DNA of 64,000 bases from Thermus altitudinis (lineage in GTDB: Bacteria > Deinococcota > Deinococci > Deinococcales > Thermaceae). The notes under the pieces were generated by a model that was not told where the DNA came from, ran no database searches, and saw only the letters and a list, made by a program, of their open reading frames with translations. The position numbers and the translations under genes are program-made. The stretch covers positions 54,998-118,997 of the forward strand of contig NZ_JAKTNQ010000002.1 in NCBI RefSeq assembly GCF_022760835.1, read 5' to 3'. Below, piece by piece: positions 28,492 to 35,425 of this stretch (the stretch's first letter is position 1; each line of letters starts with the position of its first letter).

Positions 28492-29325
28492 TTACCTCCC
28501 CCGGTCAAAGGGCTGGCCCAGGGCCTTGGGGGCCCGGGCGCGGCCCGAAAGGGCCAGGACCAGGATAACCAAAAGGTAGGGCATGGCGGCAAAGGCCTCC
28601 GACGGTATAGGTACACTGCCCTGCAAGCGGAACTGGAGAAAGAATAAGAGGCCGAAAAGGTAGGCCCCAAAGATGGCCCGCAAAGGCTGCCAGGCCGCCA
28701 GGATCACCAGGGCGATGGCCACCCACCCCAGCCCCGCCGTCATGCCGTCCGTCCAGGAGGGGCGATAGGCCAGGGAAAGATAGGCCCCCGCCAGGCCGAT
28801 CATCCCGCCCCCCAGGGCCAGGGCCAGGTACCGCACCCCGTCCACGCTAACCCCAAAGAGATCCGCCGCCTTAGGGTTCTCCCCCACACTCCTCAGGTAG
28901 AGGCCAAAACGCGTGCGGGAAAGGAGCAGATGAAGACCCAAGGCCAGGATCAAGGCCAGCATGGCCAACATCCCTTCCGGCAGAGGGTTGGGCAAGGGGG
29001 TTCCCTCGTACCGCTTCCCCAACAGCCCTGAGGCCCCAAGCCCCAAGGCCGCCAGGGCCAGCCCCGCCACGAACTGGTTCGCCCTTAAGGAGACCGCGAA
29101 CACCCCCAGGAATAACCCCAGCAAAGACCCCACCCCCATCCCGGCCAGGACCCCCAAAGCCGGATGGACCTGCAGGCCCACAGCAAAGGCCACCAGGGCG
29201 GAGAGGGCCATCATGCCCTCCACCCCCAGGTTCACCACCCCGCCCCGCTCGGAAAGGAGGGCCCCCAAGCCAGCCAGGAGGAGGGGAGTACCGAAGAGAA
29301 CCGCACGCAAAAGGGCTTCTTCCAT
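28492..29325 (-). CDS. BMP-type ABC permease, subunit 2
   Basis: 277 aa, hydrophobic throughout, with LSERGGVVNLGVEGMMALSALVAF near residue 25 and GENPKAADLFGVSVDGVRYLAL in the coupling loop. These mark the NupQ/RbsC-like permease of nucleoside importers. The ATG abuts the upstream permease stop (1-nt overlap), and the binding-protein gene starts 3 nt after its end. Confidence 0.88.
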   Translation of the reverse strand: MEEALLRAVLFGTPLLLAGLGALLSERGGVVNLGVEGMMALSALVAFAVGLQVHPALGVLAGMGVGSLLGLFLGVFAVSLRANQFVAGLALAALGLGASGLLGKRYEGTPLPNPLPEGMLAMLALILALGLHLLLSRTRFGLYLRSVGENPKAADLFGVSVDGVRYLALALGGGMIGLAGAYLSLAYRPSWTDGMTAGLGWVAIALVILAAWQPLRAIFGAYLFGLLFFLQFRLQGSVPIPSEAFAAMPYLLVILVLALSGRARAPKALGQPFDRGR

Positions 29326-30374
29326 CAGCGCCTCCAGACCAGGCGGCGGCGGCTTAACGCCTCTGCCCCGATGAAGCCCAGGAGCAAAAGCCCCGCCGCC
29401 ACGTCCACCACCCGAAAGGGCATGGAAAGGGCCAGCTTCAAGGCATCCCCCCCCGCCAGGATGAGGCCCAAAAGGGGGGCGGTGAGGAGCACCCCAAGGG
29501 GCCTTCCCCTGGCCAGCCAGGCCGCCAGGATGGCGGTGAAGCCATACCCCAAGGAAATCTGGGCTGGCTCCAGAAGCCTTAGATGGATCCCCGCCACCTC
29601 CCCCACCCCCGCAAGGCCCGCAAGGAAACCGGAAAGAAGGGCCGCCAGGAGGATCAGCCTTCCCCCCTTAAGGCCCAGGTAGCGGGCCGCCTCCGGGTTT
29701 TCCCCCAGTACTCGCCACTCAAAGCCAAGGGGGGTGCGAAAGAGAAGAACCTGAAGCCCCATAGCCGCCACCATCCCCAGAACCAGGGTAGGCCAGTGCA
29801 CCAGGGTGTCCCCTAGCCGGGGAAGCTGGGCTTCAGGGGGGAAGCGGTCGGTGTAGAGAAAGCCAAAAACCATCTGGCCCTTCCAGGGCCCCGCCACCAG
29901 ATAGACCACCAGGTAGTAGACCAGGTAGTTTTGCATGAGGGTGGTGAGGATCTCATTGACCCCGAAGCGCGCCCGAAGCCAGGCGGCAAGCCCCGCCCAT
30001 AGGGCCCCTAGACTCCCCCCGAACAGGAACATCAAGGGCAGGCTCCAAAGCCCGGGAGGCAGGAAGAGGGCCACATAGGCCGCCCCCACCGCTCCCATGA
30101 GGAGCTGGCCCTCTGCCCCAATGTTGAAAAACCCGATCCTAAAGGCCAGGGCCAGGCCTGCCCCGATCAGGAGAAGGGGGATGGTGCGCCGCATCACCTC
30201 CGCCAGGCCCAGGGTATCCGTCAAGGGAGAAAGGAGAAGGGCGTACGCCTTGAGGGGCGGTACCCCGTAGAGGAGGAAAAGCAGGCCCAGGCCCAAAAGG
30301 GCAAGGCCCAGGAACAGGGCATAGGTGAGAAGAACCTTCCTGGGCGAAGGACTAGGATCCAGCTCCCACCTCAT
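29325..30374 (-). CDS. BMP-type ABC permease, subunit 1
   Basis: 349 aa. The N-terminus is long and charged before the first helix. FRIGFFNIGAEGQLLMGAVGAAY and GENPEAARYLGLKGGRLILLAAL are the permease signature stretches. It overlaps the ATPase gene by 4 nt. With the other permease it forms the membrane pore. Confidence 0.88.
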   Translation of the reverse strand: MRWELDPSPSPRKVLLTYALFLGLALLGLGLLFLLYGVPPLKAYALLLSPLTDTLGLAEVMRRTIPLLLIGAGLALAFRIGFFNIGAEGQLLMGAVGAAYVALFLPPGLWSLPLMFLFGGSLGALWAGLAAWLRARFGVNEILTTLMQNYLVYYLVVYLVAGPWKGQMVFGFLYTDRFPPEAQLPRLGDTLVHWPTLVLGMVAAMGLQVLLFRTPLGFEWRVLGENPEAARYLGLKGGRLILLAALLSGFLAGLAGVGEVAGIHLRLLEPAQISLGYGFTAILAAWLARGRPLGVLLTAPLLGLILAGGDALKLALSMPFRVVDVAAGLLLLGFIGAEALSRRRLVWRR

Positions 30375-31840
30375 ACCCGCCCCTCCGTCATCATCCGGCC
30401 CAGGCGCTCCCGGTCCGCCTCCTCCCGGGAGATGGGCCCCACAAAGCGGCCATGGTACAAGGCGGCTACCCGATGGGAAAGGCTTAGGATCTCGTCCAGG
30501 TCCTCGCTCACCAAAAGCACCGCCGAGCCGCCCCGCACCAGGTCCAGGATACGTTCATAGACCTCTTCCGCTGCCCCCACGTCCACCCCGTAGGTGGGAT
30601 GCATGGCCAAAAGCAAGCGGGGACCGCCCCGAAGCTCCCGGGCCAGGATCACCTTCTGCACGTTCCCCCCGGAAAGAAAACGCACCGGGGTGCGGGGGGA
30701 AGGGGTGCGGATGCCGTAGCGCCCAATCAGGGCTTCCGCCTCCTTTTCCATGATCCGGTAATCCAGCAGACCCCGAGGGGCTAGGCGCCGGTAGGTGCGC
30801 AGGGCCAGGTTCTCCGCCACGCTCATGCCTTCCACCACGCCCATACTGCGCTCCTCGGGAATGTGGGCCACCCCAAGGGCGAAGAGGCGGGCGGGATCCT
30901 GGGGCCACGCTTCCCCCAGAAAGCGCACCCTCCCCTGAAAGGGCCTAAGGCCGGCCAGGGCTTGCAGGAGCTCCGCCTGCCCGCTCCCCGCCACCCCTGC
31001 GATCCCCAGCACCTCCCCCGCCCGCAAGGCGAAGGAAACCCCCTGCACGGGAAAACCATGCCGGGGCACCAAAAGGTCCTCCACCTCCAGGACCACTTCC
31101 GCCCGGGGTGGGGGAACCTTGGGGGGTGGGGCCAGGCTCCGGCCCACCATAAGGCGCACCAGGAGGTCCTTGTCCGCCTCCTGGCGTAAGACCTCCCCCA
31201 CCTTCTCCCCAGCCCGGAGCACGGCGATACGGTCAGCAATGGCCAAGACCTCGTCCAGCTTGTGGCTGATGAAGATGACGGAAAGACCCAGACCCTTTAG
31301 CCGCCGGATCTCCTGGAAAAGGGCCTCCGCTTCCTTGGGCGTCAAGACGCTGGTGGGCTCATCTAGGATGAGGACCTTGGGGCGGTTGAGCAAGGCGCGG
31401 AGGAGTTCTACCCTTTGCTTCTCCCCTGCGGAAAGACGGGCCACGGGCGCCTCGAGGTCCACGCCCAAGGGATGCCCTTCCAAAAGCTTTGCCAGCCGCC
31501 GCACCAGGGCTCGGCGGGAGAAGACGGGAGGCAGGTCAAGCCCCAGGGCCAGGTTTTCGGCCACAGTGTGGGCCTCTATGAGCTCAGGATGCTGGGGCAC
31601 CAGGGCGATGCCTAGGCGCTGGGCCTCCTTGGGGGAATGGATGCGCACCTCCTTCCCCTGGAGAAGAATCCGCCCCTCATCGGGGGCATACAGCCCGTAG
31701 AGGATGCTGACCAAGGTGGTCTTCCCCGCCCCGTTCTCCCCCAAAAGGGCCAGGACCTCCCCAGGGGCCACCTCGAGGGTGATGCGGCGGTTGGCCACCA
31801 CAGGACCAAAGCGCTTGGTGATGTTCTCCAGCTTCAGCAT
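30371..31840 (-). CDS. BMP-type ABC transporter ATPase with two nucleotide-binding domains
   Basis: 489 aa. The first ATPase half has Walker A GENGAGKTT, LSAGEKQRVE and VLILDEPTSVLT. The second half (from about 250) has a degenerate Walker A GVAGSGQAELLQ, signature LSGGNVQKVIL and no DEP-type Walker B. This asymmetry is usual for sugar/nucleoside ATPases of this type. Start MLKLENITKRFGP has no Shine-Dalgarno; a hairpin (31842-31861) stands directly before it. First gene of the four-gene operon. Confidence 0.9.
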   Translation of the reverse strand: MLKLENITKRFGPVVANRRITLEVAPGEVLALLGENGAGKTTLVSILYGLYAPDEGRILLQGKEVRIHSPKEAQRLGIALVPQHPELIEAHTVAENLALGLDLPPVFSRRALVRRLAKLLEGHPLGVDLEAPVARLSAGEKQRVELLRALLNRPKVLILDEPTSVLTPKEAEALFQEIRRLKGLGLSVIFISHKLDEVLAIADRIAVLRAGEKVGEVLRQEADKDLLVRLMVGRSLAPPPKVPPPRAEVVLEVEDLLVPRHGFPVQGVSFALRAGEVLGIAGVAGSGQAELLQALAGLRPFQGRVRFLGEAWPQDPARLFALGVAHIPEERSMGVVEGMSVAENLALRTYRRLAPRGLLDYRIMEKEAEALIGRYGIRTPSPRTPVRFLSGGNVQKVILARELRGGPRLLLAMHPTYGVDVGAAEEVYERILDLVRGGSAVLLVSEDLDEILSLSHRVAALYHGRFVGPISREEADRERLGRMMTEGRV

Positions 31841-31841
31841 G

Positions 31842-31873
31842 GGCCGGGCCAAAGCCCGGCCTTGAGAATACCA
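31842..31873 (-). promoter_or_regulatory. Hairpin leader and extended -10 of the BMP-type operon
   Basis: Arms GGCCGGGC and GCCCGGCC (31842-31861, 4-nt loop) end one base before the ATG. TGGTATTCT upstream (TATTCT at 31865-31870) is an extended -10 element. An RNA starting near 31858 would have a very short, hairpin-prone leader, which could limit translation. Confidence 0.5.
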
Positions 31874-31944
31874 TGTGCGGGCTAGAGCCTCCCTTACTCC
31901 CATAGGGTACCCGGCGACCAGCAGTAGCGAAGCCGCAGCAGGAA

Positions 31945-31968
31945 CCCCCCGGCCGCGCTACCGGGGGG
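31945..31968 (-). terminator. Hairpin after the tRNA operon
   Basis: Arms CCCCCCGG and CCGGGGGG with an 8-nt loop, 22 nt after the CCA end of tRNA-Arg. Only TT follows on the minus strand, so it is a weak terminator or a processing/pausing hairpin. Confidence 0.45.
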
Positions 31969-31989
31969 TAAAGCATGGCGTCTTGGAGC

Positions 31990-32065
31990 TGGCGGGCCCG
32001 GAGGGATTCGAACCCCCGACCTACCGCTTAGAAGGCGGCTGCTCTGTCCCCTGAGCTACGGGCCC
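31990..32065 (-). tRNA. tRNA-Arg (anticodon UCU)
   Basis: 76 nt with encoded CCA. Acceptor GGGCCCG pairs with CGGGCCC. The D-arm TAGCTCAGGGGACAGAGC, anticodon loop CTTCTAA and T-arm GGTTCGAATCC are standard. Last of three tRNAs in a row on the minus strand. Confidence 0.97.
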
Positions 32066-32102
32066 ATGGACAAAGCCGGGGTGTGGGTTCACCCCGGCCA
32101 TT

Positions 32103-32178
32103 TGGAGCGGGAGACGGGACTCGAACCCGCGACCCTCGGCTTGGAAGGCCGATGCTCTACCAACTGAGCTACTCCCGC
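32103..32178 (-). tRNA. tRNA-Gly (anticodon UCC)
   Basis: 76 nt with encoded CCA. Acceptor GCGGGAG pairs with CTCCCGC. Anticodon loop CTTCCAA, T-loop GGTTCGAGTCC. It is separated from tRNA-Arg by 37 nt and from tRNA-Pro by 1 nt. Confidence 0.97.
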
Positions 32179-32179
32179 G

Positions 32180-32256
32180 TGGTCGGGGCGGCCCGATTTG
32201 AACGGGCGACCCCCTGCTCCCAAAGCAGGTGCGCTACCGGCCTGCGCTACGCCCCG
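32180..32256 (-). tRNA. tRNA-Pro (anticodon UGG)
   Basis: 77 nt with encoded CCA. Acceptor CGGGGCG pairs with CGCCCCG. Anticodon loop TTGGGAG, T-loop CGTTCAAATCG. First gene of the tRNA operon, about 14 nt after the expected RNA start. Confidence 0.97.
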
Positions 32257-32276
32257 GAGCGACCACCCCAAAGGCC

Positions 32277-32318
32277 ACGATAACACTTGACCCTAAGAGG
32301 GTCAAGGCGTGCTACAAT
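32277..32318. promoter_or_regulatory. Bidirectional tRNA / tatA promoter built on a palindrome
   Basis: Minus strand: TTGACC (32300-32305), 17 bp, TATCGT (32277-32282) for the tRNAs. Plus strand: extended -10 TGCTACAAT (TACAAT at 32313-32318), 6 nt before the tatA ATG. A perfect palindrome with 8-bp arms CTTGACCC and GGGTCAAG and a 5-bp spacer (32286-32306) carries the minus-strand -35. Confidence 0.65.
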
Positions 32319-32324
32319 GGCCCC

Positions 32325-32489
32325 ATGCGCTTAGGTCCAGTGGAAATCCTCCTCATCCTTTTGGTCATCCTCCTCCTTTTCGGCGCTAAGAAGCTTCCCG
32401 AGCTGGCCCGGGGCATTGGCCAGTCGGCGAAGGAGTTCAAAAAGGGGCTTCAGGAGGGGGAGGAGAAGAAGGAAGAGCCTAAGGCTTGA
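32325..32489 (+). CDS. tatA: Twin-arginine translocase subunit TatA
   Basis: 54 aa. One N-terminal helix ([15 protein letters not shown]), then the [14 protein letters not shown] hinge and an amphipathic helix with a charged tail, classic TatA. It helps export folded proteins, including the Tat-signal formate dehydrogenase encoded nearby (inference). The start is 6 nt after TACAAT, a leaderless mRNA. Its end overlaps fdhD convergently by 11 nt. No tatC lies in this window. Confidence 0.92.
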   Translation: MRLGPVEILLILLVILLLFGAKKLPELARGIGQSAKEFKKGLQEGEEKKEEPKA

Positions 32490-33216
32490 GGATCTCCTCA
32501 GGTACGGGCATACCGCCTGGGGCATAGAGGCGGTAGCCGGTGGGGCGCACATAGGCGGCCAGGGCCAGGCCGTAGCGCCGCGCCAGGCTTACCGCGGGAG
32601 CCGTCGCCCCCGTACGGCTTACCAGGAGCACCGCCCCCATCCCGATGGCCTTAGCCGCCATCTCCTGGCTCACCCGCCCCGTGACCGCCAGGGCCACAGG
32701 GGGCCTAACCCCTTCCAAAAGCATGTAGCCGGCCAAGCGGTCCACGGCATTGTGGCGGCCGATGTCCTCGTTGAGATAGAGCAGCCGCCCGGCCAGGTCA
32801 AAAAGGGCTGCCCCATGGATGCCCCGGGTCTGGGCGTACCGAACCGCATTCTGGCGGAGCTGGGCCATAAGCCTTAGGGGGTGCTCGGGGTCCAAGGACA
32901 CCGTGGGCAAAGGGACAAGCCGGGGTTCGCCATAGCGCAACCCCGCAGCGCAGCCGCTATCCCGCACGCCCACGCCCTTTTCGGGATCCGTGGGCAGATC
33001 CACAGCCACCACCCCCTCGCCCACCTTCCAGCGCACCCCCTCGAGGCCCGAAAGCACCCCGCTTAACCAAAGATGCCCCAAGGCCAAGTAGACCTCGTCC
33101 CCCGGCGTGTAGCTAAAGGAGGCCCAGGGCTTGCCGTTGACGACCAGGAGGAAGCGCTCCTCCTCCGGTAGGGAAAAAGCTTCCTGTTTAAAGCCGCCCC
33201 CCTCAAACCTCCACAT
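32479..33216 (-). CDS. fdhD: Formate dehydrogenase sulfurtransferase FdhD
   Basis: 245 aa. FdhD moves sulfur from IscS to the molybdenum cofactor of formate dehydrogenase. The family marks [19 protein letters not shown] and [10 protein letters not shown] are present. The region where many FdhD proteins have a Cys pair reads [12 protein letters not shown], with a single Cys, the only one in the protein. It overlaps fdhE by 14 nt and belongs to the formate dehydrogenase operon. Confidence 0.92.
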   Translation of the reverse strand: MWRFEGGGFKQEAFSLPEEERFLLVVNGKPWASFSYTPGDEVYLALGHLWLSGVLSGLEGVRWKVGEGVVAVDLPTDPEKGVGVRDSGCAAGLRYGEPRLVPLPTVSLDPEHPLRLMAQLRQNAVRYAQTRGIHGAALFDLAGRLLYLNEDIGRHNAVDRLAGYMLLEGVRPPVALAVTGRVSQEMAAKAIGMGAVLLVSRTGATAPAVSLARRYGLALAAYVRPTGYRLYAPGGMPVPEEILKP

Positions 33217-33814
33217 CGTTTTCCTCTGCCAGGGCGTACCAAGCGGCTCTCGCCCTTAGAGCGGGAAGGTCCAAATGGGCCTTGAGGCGAAGGTCCTGGA
33301 GCACGAACCGCTCCCCACAAGAGCGGCACACATGGATGCGGTAGGGGTTCTCTTCGTAATAGGCCAGACGCCCCGGGTGTGTCTCCCCACAATAGGGACA
33401 GGCCAAGCGCATGGACCGGAACTGGGTGTCACAAAAAGCGCAGACGTGGAAACGGCGCCCCTCTGCATCCAAGTACCCCACGTCGGGAAAACCCCCACAG
33501 CTGGGGCAGCGCTCCTGCCAATCCCCGCCAGAGGATGCCCTCGAGGCCTCTGGCCAGGAAACAAGGCGCAGGGCCTGGTGGAGCCAAAAGGCATAGGCCC
33601 CATTCTTGGGCACCTTCCCCTCCCTGAGCTGCCAAGCATCCTGAAGAAGTTGCCCCTCCGGGGGAAGCTGCACTCCTGAGAGAAGCCAAGGCGCCACAGC
33701 CTCTACAACCCGACGCACCTCCAGCAAAGCCTCTTTCAGCCCTTTGGCTAAGGGCCCAGGGTGCTTGGGCAACCGGCTCAATCTACGGTGCACTTCTTCC
33801 AAGATCTCTACCAC
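33203..33814 (-). CDS. fdhE: Formate dehydrogenase accessory protein FdhE
   Basis: 203 aa, shorter than E. coli FdhE (~300). It has the four Cys pairs of the family: CPSCGG, CAFCDT, CPYCGE and CRSCGE, spread over about residues 112-175 and likely to bind iron or zinc. It helps assemble the respiratory formate dehydrogenase. GTG start with AAGGGGG 7 nt upstream. It is separated from the NrfD-type gene by 57 nt containing a GC hairpin. Confidence 0.88.
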   Translation of the reverse strand: MVEILEEVHRRLSRLPKHPGPLAKGLKEALLEVRRVVEAVAPWLLSGVQLPPEGQLLQDAWQLREGKVPKNGAYAFWLHQALRLVSWPEASRASSGGDWQERCPSCGGFPDVGYLDAEGRRFHVCAFCDTQFRSMRLACPYCGETHPGRLAYYEENPYRIHVCRSCGERFVLQDLRLKAHLDLPALRARAAWYALAEENDVEV

Positions 33815-33840
33815 GCTTACCCCCTTTTGGGTAAAGCTTA

Positions 33841-33864
33841 CCCCCCGCTAGCCAAAGCGGGGGG
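33841..33864 (-). terminator. GC hairpin inside the formate dehydrogenase operon
   Basis: Arms CCCCCCGC and GCGGGGGG with an 8-nt loop, between the NrfD-type gene and fdhE. No T-run follows, so it may reduce fdhE-fdhD expression or protect the upstream mRNA end rather than end it. Confidence 0.5.
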
Positions 33865-33871
33865 CCTCGCC

Positions 33872-34642
33872 TTACACTTGCCCAGCCATCACCACGAAGT
33901 AGCGGAGCAAAAAGGCTCCCACCAAGGTGAAGAGGGCAGCCAGGGTGGCGTTGCGCTTCTCCAGGAAAAAGGGCAAGCCCCACCCTACCACCACAAATCC
34001 CCAGAAAACCCAAGCCAAAGGACCTGCCAACAGGGCCAGGATTGCTCCCGCCGCAGCGGGATACGTCCAGATAAGGTGCAAGAGCAATACCCCCCCTTCC
34101 ACCAAGGCTGCCACCCCAACGAGACGGCTAACCCTTTCGTCAGGGTGCCACAGCTGAAGTAAGGCCCCGCCTGCGGTGGCTGCGGAGGCCAGGAAGAGCC
34201 AAGGGAGAAGGGGGGAAGCGTTCCAGAAGGGCTTAGCCATCTGCATGAGGAGCACTGCCGTATACCCCACCACCAAGGCTACCAGGACGGCCACCCCCTG
34301 CTGAAACCCCTTGGCGGTGGGCCGCAGGTAGACCCACAAAAGCCCCACTCCCGACAACACCAGGAACCAACTCCCTAGCCACATCACCGAGCCGGGATGC
34401 AACCCCCCTAGGAATAGGTTGAGGAAGCGCAAGGGCTGCCCAAGGTCCAGGACCAACAAGGCCGAGCCCAGCACCACCCCCAAGAAGGCCCAAAGAGCGC
34501 TCCGACGCACCATCTCCTGCTCGTAGAAAAGAACGCTTAACAGGTAAGCTCCACCTGTGGTTCCTGCAAGGAAAAAGTAGAGGGCGATCCACAAACCCCA
34601 GGCTTCCTCGCCTATGGGATTAGGGAGGTTCAAGGTGATCAT
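33872..34642 (-). CDS. NrfD/PsrC-type membrane subunit of formate dehydrogenase
   Basis: 256 aa with about eight hydrophobic helices. It begins MITLNLPNPIGEEAWGLWI, then FFLAGTTGGAYLLSV, typical of NrfD/PsrC quinone-reactive subunits without heme. It probably passes electrons from formate to menaquinone. It overlaps the Fe-S subunit gene by 4 nt. Confidence 0.87.
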   Translation of the reverse strand: MITLNLPNPIGEEAWGLWIALYFFLAGTTGGAYLLSVLFYEQEMVRRSALWAFLGVVLGSALLVLDLGQPLRFLNLFLGGLHPGSVMWLGSWFLVLSGVGLLWVYLRPTAKGFQQGVAVLVALVVGYTAVLLMQMAKPFWNASPLLPWLFLASAATAGGALLQLWHPDERVSRLVGVAALVEGGVLLLHLIWTYPAAAGAILALLAGPLAWVFWGFVVVGWGLPFFLEKRNATLAALFTLVGAFLLRYFVVMAGQV

Positions 34643-35415
34643 TGCCCACCTCCCTTCAAGGCCTCGCGCCGCTCCACCAGAAACTTCAGCCCAGCCCCCA
34701 GGACCGCAGCGGCAATACCTGTAGAAAGCCAGCCCGCAGCTGCCCTTTTCTCGGCTTCCCGCACCGCCTTGGGCAGGTCGTACTGGCTGGGATGGTCAGT
34801 AAGAACGTAAAGGACGTGGGTGCCCCCTAGCTCCCCCAAGCCATACACGTTGGCCCGGGCATGGCCCCGCTCTTTGAGCACCCGAACCCTCTCCTCTGCC
34901 ATGGCCCGGATCTCCCCGTAGCTACCAAAGGTCAGGGCATCGGTGGGGCATGCCTTAACGCAGGCCGGCCGGTCCCCATGGGCAATCCGGTCGTAGCACA
35001 TGGTGCACTTCTGCACCACCCCGTGAGCCTCGTCAAAGTGAACCGCCCCATAGGGGCAGGCCTGCACGCAGGCGCGGCAACCGATACAGGTTCGTTCGTC
35101 CACCGTAACCACCCCGCCCTCCCGGTGGGCCATAGCCCCAACAGGGCATGCGCCCACACAAGGGGCGTTGGTGCAGTGCATGCACGCCACGCGGATGAAA
35201 TCAAAGTAAGGGTCCCCGTTGGGCCTCAGCCCCTCGTAGAAGCGCATGGAGATCCAGGTATGGGCAGTAAGCTTGGGCGGGTTGGCGTAGCTCCCGTAGT
35301 TCTTGGTGTTCTCCGCCTCGAGGTCGTTCCACTGCTTGCATGCGACCTGGCAAGCCTTGCAACCTATGCAGCGGCTTGCGTCAAACAGTATGGCAAAGTC
35401 CTTCGGGTTCGGCAT
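34639..35415 (-). CDS. Formate dehydrogenase iron-sulfur subunit
   Basis: 258 aa. Start MPNPKDFAILFDASRC follows AGGAGGTGGGGA. Four ferredoxin Cys clusters are visible: CIGCKACQVAC, CMHCTNAPCVGAC, CIGCRACVQAC and the CTMC..C pair, so four [4Fe-4S] centres. A C-terminal hydrophobic helix (AAAGWLSTGIAAAVLGAGLK) anchors it. It transfers electrons between the catalytic and NrfD-type subunits. It lies 10 nt after the catalytic gene stop. Confidence 0.9.
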   Translation of the reverse strand: MPNPKDFAILFDASRCIGCKACQVACKQWNDLEAENTKNYGSYANPPKLTAHTWISMRFYEGLRPNGDPYFDFIRVACMHCTNAPCVGACPVGAMAHREGGVVTVDERTCIGCRACVQACPYGAVHFDEAHGVVQKCTMCYDRIAHGDRPACVKACPTDALTFGSYGEIRAMAEERVRVLKERGHARANVYGLGELGGTHVLYVLTDHPSQYDLPKAVREAEKRAAAGWLSTGIAAAVLGAGLKFLVERREALKGGGQ

Positions 35416-35425
35416 TCCCCACCTC

